Made by a program: the position numbers and the translations under genes. Shown here in pieces: positions 8,459 through 18,200 of a DNA stretch of 21,974 nt (position 1 is its first letter; each line of letters starts with the position of its first letter). The notes under the pieces are model-generated. The model ran no database searches. It had not been told where the DNA came from and worked only from the letters and a program-made list of their open reading frames with translations. Origin of the DNA: an uncultured Massilia sp. (GTDB taxonomy: Bacteria; Pseudomonadota; Gammaproteobacteria; Burkholderiales; Burkholderiaceae); assembly GCA_946481275.1 (NCBI GenBank), contig CAMLMV010000075.1, positions 1 through 21,974 of the forward strand, written 5' to 3'.

Positions 8459-9015
8459 GCCGCACCCTCCTCCTCGGCGGCGCGCGGTCCGGCAAGAGCG
8501 GCCTCGCCGAACGCATCGCGCGCGAGTCCGGCAAGGACGTCGTCTACGTCGCGACGTCGTACGCGGGCGATGCCGAGATGTCGGCGCGGATCGAACATCA
8601 TCGCGCGCGCCGGCCGGCCGGATGGAAGACGGTGGAAGAACCGACTTCCCTGGCGGCCACGTTGCGGATCTTGTGTGCGCCGGACCGCATCGTGCTCGTC
8701 GACTGCCTGACGTTGTGGCTCACGAACCTGATGTTTTCCACGCAGCGGGAATTTCCGGACGTCGGCCCGGTCGACCTGCCGCCGCTGTTCGTCGACGAAC
8801 GTGCCGCGCTGCTCGACTGGCTGGACGCGACACCCGCCGGCGACGTCGTCTTCGTATCGAACGAAACCGGCATGGGCATCGTGCCCTACGGCGCCGTCTC
8901 GCGCGCGTTCGTGGACGAAGCGGGCCGCCTGAACCAGGACGTCGCTGCGCGCTGCGACCGCGTGCTGTTCGTCGCAGCCGGCCTGCCGCTCGTGCTGAAA
9001 GGCGGGCCATGCTGA
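8455..9015 (+). CDS. cobU: Adenosylcobinamide kinase / adenosylcobinamide-phosphate guanylyltransferase
   Basis: CobU (CobP) phosphorylates adenosylcobinamide and then transfers GMP to give adenosylcobinamide-GDP, the substrate of CobS. The 186-residue length is typical. Visible motifs are the P-loop GGARSGKS (8-15), the His48-His49 pair in RIEHHRARRPAGWKTVEEP (one of these should be the guanylylated residue, by comparison with Salmonella CobU), VDCLTLWLTNLM and FVSNETGMGIVP. The start overlaps the cbiA stop as ATGA; the end overlaps cbiB by seven bases. Confidence 0.95.
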   Translation: MSRTLLLGGARSGKSGLAERIARESGKDVVYVATSYAGDAEMSARIEHHRARRPAGWKTVEEPTSLAATLRILCAPDRIVLVDCLTLWLTNLMFSTQREFPDVGPVDLPPLFVDERAALLDWLDATPAGDVVFVSNETGMGIVPYGAVSRAFVDEAGRLNQDVAARCDRVLFVAAGLPLVLKGGPC

Positions 9016-9950
9016 GCGGGCTGGCGCCGGCGACGCTCGCGCTGGCACTCGTCGCCGGCGTGTTGCTGGACCTGTTGCTGGGCGAGGCGCGGCGCTGGCA
9101 TCCGCTCGTCGGCTTCGGCCGGCTGGCGTCCGCGCTGGAGCGCCGGCTCAACGGGGGGCGTTCGCGCATCGCGCGCGGGCTGCTGGCGTGGATGCTCGCC
9201 GTGCTGCCGCTGTGCGCTTTGGCCTGGCTCGCGTGCGCTTACGCCGGCGCGGCCGTTCACGCGCTGCTGCTGTACCTGGGCATCGGCCTGCGCAGCCTGC
9301 GCGACCATACGTTGCCGATCCATGCGGCGCTCGCGCGCGGCGACCTCGATGCGGCGCGCGGCCTCACGTCGCGCATCGTCAGCCGCGACACGGAGCAGGC
9401 CAGCGAATCCGACCTCGCGAAGGCCGGCGCGGAATCGCTGCTCGAAAACGGCAACGACGCCGTGTTCGGCACGCTGTTCTGGTTCCTCGTCGGCGGCGGT
9501 GCGGGTGTCGTGCTGTTCCGCCTCGCGAACACGCTGGACGCCATGTGGGGCTACCGCAATGCGCGCTTCAACCTGTTCGGCCGCGTGGCCGCGCGCATCG
9601 ACGATGTGCTGAACTACATCCCGGCGCGACTCACCGCCCTGTCGTACGTGCTGCTGGCGGAACGGGGACGGCTGCGCGCCTGGCGCTGCTGGCGTGCGCA
9701 GGCACCCGCGTGGAGCAGCCCGAACGCGGGGCCCGTGATGGCCAGCGGCGCCGGTGCGCTGGGCGTGCAGCTGGGCGGCGCGGCCGTGTACGACGGCGTG
9801 ACGGAACAGCGGCCCCCGCTCGGCACCGGGCCCGACGCGTGCGCGGACGACATCCTGCGCGCCTGGCGCCTCGTGTGGCGCACGACCCTGCTGTGGGTCG
9901 CCGTGGCCGGCGGCGCGCTGTTTTTACTGGATGGAGCGATCCATGCTTGA
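9009..9950 (+). CDS. cbiB: Adenosylcobinamide-phosphate synthase
   Basis: CbiB (CobD of Pseudomonas nomenclature) attaches aminopropanol phosphate to adenosylcobyric acid in the inner membrane. The 313-residue protein contains family motifs in order: LLDLLLGEARRWHPLVGFGR, the RIVSRDT segment followed by ESLLENGNDAVFGTLFW, LANTLDAMWGYRNARFNLFG, then ARIDDVLNYIPARLTAL, and SPNAGPVMASGAGALGVQLG. Membrane segments are evident at both ends and in the middle. ATG 9009 lies inside the end of cobU. The 3' end overlaps cobD by eight bases. Confidence 0.94.
   Translation: MLSGLAPATLALALVAGVLLDLLLGEARRWHPLVGFGRLASALERRLNGGRSRIARGLLAWMLAVLPLCALAWLACAYAGAAVHALLLYLGIGLRSLRDHTLPIHAALARGDLDAARGLTSRIVSRDTEQASESDLAKAGAESLLENGNDAVFGTLFWFLVGGGAGVVLFRLANTLDAMWGYRNARFNLFGRVAARIDDVLNYIPARLTALSYVLLAERGRLRAWRCWRAQAPAWSSPNAGPVMASGAGALGVQLGGAAVYDGVTEQRPPLGTGPDACADDILRAWRLVWRTTLLWVAVAGGALFLLDGAIHA
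9933..9936 (+). promoter_or_regulatory. Ribosome binding site fixing the cobD start
   Basis: GGAG ends 6 nt before ATG 9943. This favours 9943 over the in-frame ATG at 9931, whose own codon overlaps this motif, and gives the usual family N-terminus MLEHGGNL. Confidence 0.6.
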
Positions 9951-10935
9951 ACACGGCGGCAACCTGCGCGCGGCGCAGCAGCGCTTCGGCGGCACGGACT
10001 GGATCGACCTCTCCACCGGCATCAATCCACACGGCTATCCGGCGCCGGTGCCGGCACCGGATGCGTGGCACCGGCTGCCCGAACGGGATCCGGCCCTCGT
10101 GCGGGCGGCGTGCGACTACTACGGGGCGCCGCACCTGCTGCCGGTGGCGGGCACGCAGGCCGCGATCCAGGCCCTGCCGCGCCTGCGCGCCGAGCTGGCC
10201 GGGCCGGCGCGCGTGACGGTATCCGCGCCGTCGTATGCGGAACATGCCCATCACTGGGGGCGCCACGGCCACGTCCTGCGCCAGGCGGCATACGACGCGC
10301 TCGACGATGCCGTGGCCGGCAGCGACGTGGTGGTCGTCGTCAACCCGAACAATCCGACCGGCGCGACGGTGGCGCCGGACCACTTGCTGGCGTGGGCCGA
10401 ACAACTCGGTGCACGCGGCGGCTGGCTCGTCGTCGATGAGGCGTTCGGCGACACGGCGCGGGCGCTCAGCGTCGCTGGCCGCGTCGACCGGCCCGGTCTC
10501 GTCGTACTGCGCTCCGTCGGCAAATTCTTCGGCCTGGCCGGTGTGCGGCTCGGCTTCGTCGGCGCGACAGGCGCGCTCCTCACGGCGCTGGACGACCTGC
10601 TCGGGCCGTGGGCCGTCAGCGGTCCGGCGCAGGAAATCGCGATCGCGGCCCTGCGCGACCATGGCTGGCAACAGGTCACGCAGACCCGCCTTGCGCGCGA
10701 CGGCGCCCGCATGCATGCGCTGCTGGCCGACTACGGCATCGACGCGCACGGCACCCCGCTGTTCCACTGGTGGGCGGAACCGCGTGCCGAGGCTTTTCAT
10801 GAACACATGGCGCGGCGCGCGATCTGGGTGCGGTTGTTTCCCGGTGCGGCGCGCGGCATCCGCGTCGGCCTGCCGGGGAACGAACCCGCATGGCGGCGCG
10901 TCGAACAAGCACTCCGGGAATGGAACGACACATGA
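9943..10935 (+). CDS. cobD: Threonine-phosphate decarboxylase (PLP-dependent)
   Basis: CobD (CobC of Pseudomonas nomenclature) decarboxylates L-threonine O-3-phosphate to (R)-1-amino-2-propanol phosphate, which CbiB attaches to the corrin ring. The 330-residue protein is a class I/II aminotransferase-fold enzyme. It begins MLEHGGNL, then has DLSTGINPHGYP (22-33), NPNNPTG (134-140), VVDEAF (163-168) and the PLP lysine Lys194 in RSVGKFFGLAGVRLG. It lies immediately after cbiB, the enzyme that consumes its product. The stop overlaps the btuF start as ATGA. Confidence 0.94.
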   Translation: MLEHGGNLRAAQQRFGGTDWIDLSTGINPHGYPAPVPAPDAWHRLPERDPALVRAACDYYGAPHLLPVAGTQAAIQALPRLRAELAGPARVTVSAPSYAEHAHHWGRHGHVLRQAAYDALDDAVAGSDVVVVVNPNNPTGATVAPDHLLAWAEQLGARGGWLVVDEAFGDTARALSVAGRVDRPGLVVLRSVGKFFGLAGVRLGFVGATGALLTALDDLLGPWAVSGPAQEIAIAALRDHGWQQVTQTRLARDGARMHALLADYGIDAHGTPLFHWWAEPRAEAFHEHMARRAIWVRLFPGAARGIRVGLPGNEPAWRRVEQALREWNDT

Positions 10936-11806
10936 AACAATCGATCATCGCAGCCGCGCTCCTGTGCGCGGCCAGCCTGCAGGCGCAGGCCGCCGTCAGC
11001 GTCAAGGACGACGCCGGCGCCACCGTCACCGTCGCGAAACCGGCCCAGCGCGTGATCTCGCTGGCGCCGCACGTCACCGAACTGCTGTTCGCGGCGGGCG
11101 GCGGCAGCCATGTCGTGGGCGTCGTCTCGTACAGCGACTTTCCGGAAGAAGCGAAAAAGATCCAGCAGATCGGCTCGAACCGCGAAGTCGACCTGGAACG
11201 CATCATGGCGCTGAAGCCCGACCTGGTCGTCGTCTGGCGCCACGGCAGTTCCGAGCGCCAGATCGAGATGGTGCAAAAGCTCGGCATCCCGATGTTCCAC
11301 AGCGAGCCGCAAAAGCTGGAAGACATCGCGGACAATGTGCAGAAGCTCGGCCAGCTGATGGGCACCGAGGCCGTCGCCGGCCCGGCCGCCGCCAGCCTGC
11401 GCGGCAAGATCGCCGACCTGCGCGCCCGGTATGCGAAGCGCCCCATCGTGCGCAGTTTTTACCAGGTATGGGACAAGCCGCTGTACACGCTGAACGGCCG
11501 CCACATCGTCAGCGACGCGCTGCGCCTGTGCGGCGGCGAGAACATCTTCGACAAACTGCCCGTCACGGCGCCCGTCGTGTCGGTCGAAGCCGTGCTGCAG
11601 GAGAATCCGGAGGCGATCTTCGCCACCGCGGAAAAGAACTACGGCGGCGTGAGCCTCTGGAAGCCCTACGGGACACTCACCGCCGTCCGTAACAACAACC
11701 TGTTCACCATCGACGGCAACCTGCTCAACCGCTCAGGCCCGCGCATGATCGCGGGCGCTGCCCAGCTGTGCGAGAAGCTCGAACTGGCGCGCAGCCACCG
11801 CCCCAA

Positions 11807-11810
<4 letters not shown>
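10932..11810 (+). CDS. btuF: Periplasmic cobalamin-binding protein
   Basis: BtuF delivers B12 to BtuCD. The 292-residue protein has a signal peptide ([20 protein letters not shown], likely cut near residue 20) and no lipobox cysteine at the cut site. The class III periplasmic binding fold is shown by [56 protein letters not shown] and a C-terminal half with LCGGENIF and [15 protein letters not shown]. It is separated from btuCD by five biosynthetic genes but is in the same overlapping operon. ATG 10932 is chosen over an upstream in-frame start at 10890 because it begins the signal peptide and overlaps the cobD stop. Confidence 0.92.
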
Positions 11811-13261
<1,451 letters not shown>

Positions 13262-13267
13262 TTTTTC

Positions 13268-13304
13268 GCGCATATTGGCCATTCAAATTATGGTCAGTAT
13301 GCGC
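13268..13304. terminator. 15-bp hairpin after cbiP; possible terminator or operator
   Basis: The arms are GCGCATATTGGCCAT (13268-13282) and ATGGTCAGTATGCGC (13290-13304), with a seven-base loop. All 15 positions can pair, two of them as G-U. It starts seven bases after the cbiP stop codon, as expected for the end of a transcript, but no T-run follows on either strand. It may be a terminator that works poorly or with a cofactor, an mRNA-stabilising 3' stem, or a palindromic protein-binding site for the downstream adhesin genes. Confidence 0.5.
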
Positions 13305-13483
13305 AGCTCCAAGCTCTTTCCACTGATTTTCCGGCTTAAGCGTTTTTATTTCCGCCACTTCACAAATCGCAATGGCATTTGCCGAGAGTATCGCCTAGGA
13401 TTACGATCGGCATATGATTGCCCTATGGCAACTTCGATATTTCGTACGGTTTGGAATAAACGCTTTATAAAGTCGCAATAACA
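13305..13483 (+). other. AT-richer spacer and probable tpsB promoter region
   Basis: This spacer is visibly less GC-rich than the surrounding genes. It holds a TATAAA at 13466-13471, a short inverted repeat TTGCC-CTAT-GGCAA at 13418-13431, and a CATATG palindrome. I could not find a -35 hexamer with good spacing for the TATAAA, so no exact promoter is claimed. No riboswitch class was recognised. Confidence 0.4.
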
Positions 13484-15232
13484 ATGAAAAGAAGTATATT
13501 TCGCAATATGGCCGAAAAGGTCGTATTCGCGCCAACGCGGCTGCAAGCCGCGGCGGTTGGCATCCTCGGCATGACGACCATCGGTGCATTTGCACAAACC
13601 ATTCCGGTGACGGGGGGCGAAGCGCTCAGGAATATCGAGCGCAGCGTTCCCGCTGCGCCCATCAATTCCGCGAATGGTGCAAAAATCGAGATGCCGGAAA
13701 CGCCGGCAATGGGCACGCACCAGAATAATGCACACGTGCACATAAACGGTTATCGCATTACCGGCAATACGGTATTCGACGCCGGCACGCTTCTCCCGCT
13801 TATCGCAGCGCGCACGGGCGATTTATCCTTGGACGAACTGCAGAAGATTGCCGATACGGTGGCGGCGTATTACCGCGATCGGGGTTATCTGCTGACGCTC
13901 GCGTATATCCCGGAACAGGAAATCGAGCAGGGAACGATTACGATCGCCGTCCTGGAAGGCCGGTACGACCGCATCGGGGTCGACAACCATGCACGGCTGG
14001 GCCAGGAACGGGCGCAGCGCATCCTCGCGCAGGCCATCTGCAAGGCCGACGACTGCGCGGGCGCGCTCATCCAGCGCCAACCGCTCGAGCGCGGACTGCT
14101 GCTGCTGAACGACACGCCCGGCGCCCATGCCGCCGCACAGCTGGCGCCGGGGCAGCGCATCGGCACCTCCCGGCTGGACGTGGACGTCGAGGGCGAGCCG
14201 CTCGCCACCGGCAGCGTGCAGCTGGATAACCTCGGCGGTTATTATTCCGGCTCGACCCGCGCGATCGGCACGGTCCAGCTGAACAGTCCCGCAGGCATCG
14301 GCGACCAGCTCACCGTGCAGGGCGTGGCCGCGGCGCATCGCGGCGACATGCGCTACGGGATGCTGGAATACGGCCTGCCGATCGGCTACAGCGGCCTGCG
14401 CGCCAGTGTGCGCGGTTCGCACCTGCGATACGAACTGGGCGGCCAGTATGCCGCCCTGGATGCGCACGGCACCGTCCGCAGCGGCGACGTGGCGCTCTCC
14501 TACCCCTTCATCCGCACGCTGTCCGCCAACCTGCACGGCGATCTGGCCTATGGCACGCGCACCTTCCGCGACGACATCGCCGGCCTGGCCACCCCGGCCG
14601 AACGGCGGCTCCGCAACCGCGTCGAGCTGGGCGTGGGCGGCGACTGGCGCGACGCGGCATTCGGCGCGCAGGCACTGACCACGCTGTCGGTACTCTATAC
14701 GCGCGGCACCCTGGCGCTTGGTGATCCGGAGACGCAAGCGACGGACGCGGCGACCGCCCGCTCCGCAGGCCATTACAGCAAGTGGACGGTCAACTACGCG
14801 CTGCAACTGGCGTACGAACACTCGAGCATCAACCTGAAGATGGCCGCCCAGGGCACGGGCGACAACCTGGATTCGTATGAAAAGTTCGCGCTCGGCGGGC
14901 CGTATTCGGTCCGTGCCTACCCGAGCGGCGACACGCTTGCCGACAAGGCGGCGCTGGTCAGCATCGAATGGCGCCGCGCCCTGCCCTTCGCGTGGGGACG
15001 CGGACTGGAAGGCATGGTGTTCTACGACCGTGCCCGCGGCTCGCTCGACACCCGTCCGTGGACCGGCGGCGGCAACGTCGTGACGCTGGACGGCATCGGT
15101 GTCGGTGCGAATGTCCGCGTGACCGAACGCACCCTCGTGACCGGCACGCTCGCATTCCGCGGCGACCGGAAGATGACTGCGGCGCCGGATCGCGCCAGCC
15201 GGTTCAACGTCACGTTGAACACCGCCTTCTAA
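13484..15232 (+). CDS. Two-partner secretion outer-membrane transporter TpsB (FhaC/ShlB family)
   Basis: TpsB proteins are Omp85-type barrels that export one partner exoprotein across the outer membrane. The 582-residue product has a long basic N-terminus and signal peptide ending GMTTIGAFA (cut near residue 38). A POTRA domain starts near residue 85 (VHINGYRITGNTVFDA, then LQKIADTVAAYYRDRGYLL and GTITIAVLEGRYDRIGV). The barrel ends in a terminal Phe (FNVTLNTAF). The loop-6 motif of the Omp85/TpsB family appears as VRAYPSGD (476-483). No Shine-Dalgarno precedes ATG 13484; ATG 13508 is an alternative start. The first codons are unusually AT-rich. The partner exoprotein begins 24 nt downstream, so the two are an operon. 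Confidence 0.93.
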   Translation: MKRSIFRNMAEKVVFAPTRLQAAAVGILGMTTIGAFAQTIPVTGGEALRNIERSVPAAPINSANGAKIEMPETPAMGTHQNNAHVHINGYRITGNTVFDAGTLLPLIAARTGDLSLDELQKIADTVAAYYRDRGYLLTLAYIPEQEIEQGTITIAVLEGRYDRIGVDNHARLGQERAQRILAQAICKADDCAGALIQRQPLERGLLLLNDTPGAHAAAQLAPGQRIGTSRLDVDVEGEPLATGSVQLDNLGGYYSGSTRAIGTVQLNSPAGIGDQLTVQGVAAAHRGDMRYGMLEYGLPIGYSGLRASVRGSHLRYELGGQYAALDAHGTVRSGDVALSYPFIRTLSANLHGDLAYGTRTFRDDIAGLATPAERRLRNRVELGVGGDWRDAAFGAQALTTLSVLYTRGTLALGDPETQATDAATARSAGHYSKWTVNYALQLAYEHSSINLKMAAQGTGDNLDSYEKFALGGPYSVRAYPSGDTLADKAALVSIEWRRALPFAWGRGLEGMVFYDRARGSLDTRPWTGGGNVVTLDGIGVGANVRVTERTLVTGTLAFRGDRKMTAAPDRASRFNVTLNTAF

Positions 15233-15244
15233 ACGAATCGAGAC

Positions 15245-15249
15245 TGGAG
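15245..15249 (+). promoter_or_regulatory. Ribosome binding site fixing the GTG start of tpsA
   Basis: TGGAG lies seven bases before GTG 15257. Together with the conserved signal sequence that begins at that codon, it identifies a non-ATG start for the exoprotein. Confidence 0.75.
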
Positions 15250-15256
15250 TAGCAAA

Positions 15257-18200
15257 GTGAATCGCAACAGATACCGCACGATTTTCAGCAAGCGCCTCGG
15301 CACGCTCGTGCCCGTGGCAGAATCCTGCAAGGCAAACGGTAAAGGTTCGGGCACGTCGGCCGAACGCGGCTTCGACGCCGCGCAGCCCGCGGACGCATCG
15401 AACGTCCCGGGCCGGTTGAAGACCGGGACCGCATGGATCCTCGCGGGCGCGGCCCTGTGGAGCGGCGCGGCATGGGCCGGGCCGTTGCCCACGGGCGGCG
15501 TCGTCACCGGCGGTACCGGGACGATCAGCCAGAACGGTACCACGCTGACCGTCAACCAGTCCAGCCAGTCGTTGACCGCCAACTGGCAAAGCTTCAGCAT
15601 CGGCGCCGGCAACACGGTGGTGTTCAACCAGCCGAACGGCGCCTCGGTGGCACTGAACCGCATCGTCGGCAACGACGCGTCCGCGATCTACGGGAACCTG
15701 CAGGCGAATGGCCAGGTCTTCCTCGTCAATCCGAACGGTATCCTGTTCGCGCCGGGCTCGCAGGTCAGCGCGGGCGGCCTCGCCGCCTCCACGCTCGCCA
15801 TCAGCGACGCCGATGCCGCGGCCGGCCGCTATCGCTTCACGCACGGCACCGGCGCGGGCAGCGTCGTGAACGAGGGACGGATCGACGCGGGCAGCGTCGT
15901 GTTCGCGGGCCCGCGCATCGTCAACAACGGCACCATCAGCACGCCCGGCGGCAGGACGACGTTCGCGGCCGGCGACCAGGTCACGGTCAGCCTGCTCGGC
16001 GGCCTGCTGACGGCGCAGGTGGACGCGGCCGCGGCCGGCGCGGAGATCGCCAACCACGGCCAGATCCTGGCCAACGGCGGCCGCGTGGACCTGCTGGCCG
16101 GCCGTGCGGACAGCGTCCTGGCGAGCCTGATCAACACCGACGGCGTGGTACAGGCCCGCGGCGTGCGCGAGGACGGCGGCCGGATCTTCCTCGACGGCGG
16201 CGCGGGCGGCACGGTCCATGTCGGCGGTACGCTCGACGCCGCGGCACCCGCGGCCGGCCGGGGCGGCGACGTGCACGTGCTGGGCGACCGCGTCACGCTG
16301 GGCGCGAGCGCCCGCATCGACGCGTCCGGGCCGGACGCGGGCGGCACGGTACTGGTCGGCGGCGATTACCAGGGCAAGAATCCCGCGATCCTGAATTCGC
16401 ACAGCACGACCGTCGAACAGCGCGCGACCATCCATGCCGATGGCGCCGCGCAGGGCGGCCGCGTCATCGTCTGGTCCGACGGCGCCACGACGTTCGCGGG
16501 CGACGTCCGCGCCACTGGCAAGGGCTTTGCCGAAGTGTCGGGCAAGGGCACGCTCGGATTCTCGGGCAACGTGAACACGGGCGGCGGGACGCTGCTGCTC
16601 GATCCGGCCGCCATCACGATCCAGGCCGCCGCCGGCGATGGCGTGAACACCATCGGCGTCGGGCAGCTTGCCACGATGCTCGCCGCGAACGACGTCGTGC
16701 TCGATGCCAGCGGCAACATCACATGGAATAACGGCATCACCACCCTCGACTACAACGGCGTCGGCACGCGCACACTGACACTGCAGGCGGGCACCGACAT
16801 CACCATCAAAGCGGTGATCAAGGACAGCGTGGCGGGCGGGGACAAGCTGAACCTCATCTTGAATGCCGACCGCAACGCGGACGGCATTGGCGCCATCAAC
16901 TTAGCGACCGGGATCAACATCTCGACCTCGGGTGGCGATATCGTCCTGCGCGGCGGCAATGCGCCGCTCACTGCATTGCCGGCGTTTACCGATCCCGGCT
17001 ACGCGGCCGCGCTCAGTGCGACGGCGGCGCATGGCATTTCGATCGGCCTGGGCACAGTGGACGCGGGCGGCGGGAACATCACGATGCGGGGCGAGGGCAA
17101 GGACACCAACTTCCCCGCAGGCATCCTCCTGAACAATAACAAGGTCAGGACAAGCGGCGCCGGCACGATCACGCTCGACGGCCTTGGCTATTCGGCCAGT
17201 ACGGGGGGCGGCTACGGTGTGTGGCTGCACAGCACGAGCCCGCTCGTCTCCACGGTCGACGGCACAGTGAGCATCCAGGGCACTGGCCGCGGCACGGGCA
17301 CCGGCACCGGCAACGCCGGCGTATTCGTGGACGGTGGCGCAGTCCAGGCGACGGGCAACGGCGACGTGATCGTCAACGGACTGGGCGGCGCCGGCGCCGA
17401 TACCAACGACGGCGTCCTGGTGAACACGGGCCAGGTAAGCGTTTTCAACGGCAGCATGACGGTCAGCGGCACGGGGCGCGGCACGGGCATCGGGAACGAC
17501 GGCATCGAGGTGTCCGGCGGCGCGGTCGTCGCAGCGACCGGCAGCGGCAACGTGAGCCTTGCAGGCGCCAGCACGGCGACCGGCGCCACCAACAATCGCG
17601 GCATCGTGGTATCGGCCGCCGCCGTCCGCAGCGCCGGCGGCACGCTCACGCTGCAAGGCAGCAGCGTCAATCCGGCGGCCGGCGCGGCGCTCAGTCTGGA
17701 ATCGGCCGGCACCCTCGGCGGCGCGGGCCAGGCCGGCGCCGTCACGCTGACGGGCGACTCGATCAACCTGGCGAGCGGCCAGGTCGGCGGCACCGGCGCC
17801 TTGCTGCTGCAGCCGCTGACACCGTCCACGTCGATCGGCCTGGGCGACGGCGCCGGCGGCGTGTTCAACCTGGCCTCCAGCGCGCTCGGGACGATTCAGG
17901 ACGGCTTCTCGTCGATCACGGTCGGCCGCGCCGACGGCAGCGGCGCCGTCGACGTGCGCACGGCGGGCTTCACCGACCCCGTCACGATCCGCACGCCGGC
18001 AGCCGGCGGCAGCATCGCCGTCAACGGCACGCTGTCGACGGGCACCGGCACGAGTCTCGGCAGCATCACGCTGCAAGCCGGCGGCACCGTCGCGCTGAAC
18101 AACGGGACGATCGCCACCGACGATGCGCTCGCGCTGACGGGTGGCGCCTACGACGTCACCGGCTCGAGCACGCTGAACAGCAACACGCTGGCATTCGGCA

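Noticed and set aside
13275..13481. 68-codon + strand frame between cbiP and tpsB
   Set aside because: It starts at a TTG inside the hairpin, has no ribosome binding site and no recognised similarity; treated as noncoding spacer.
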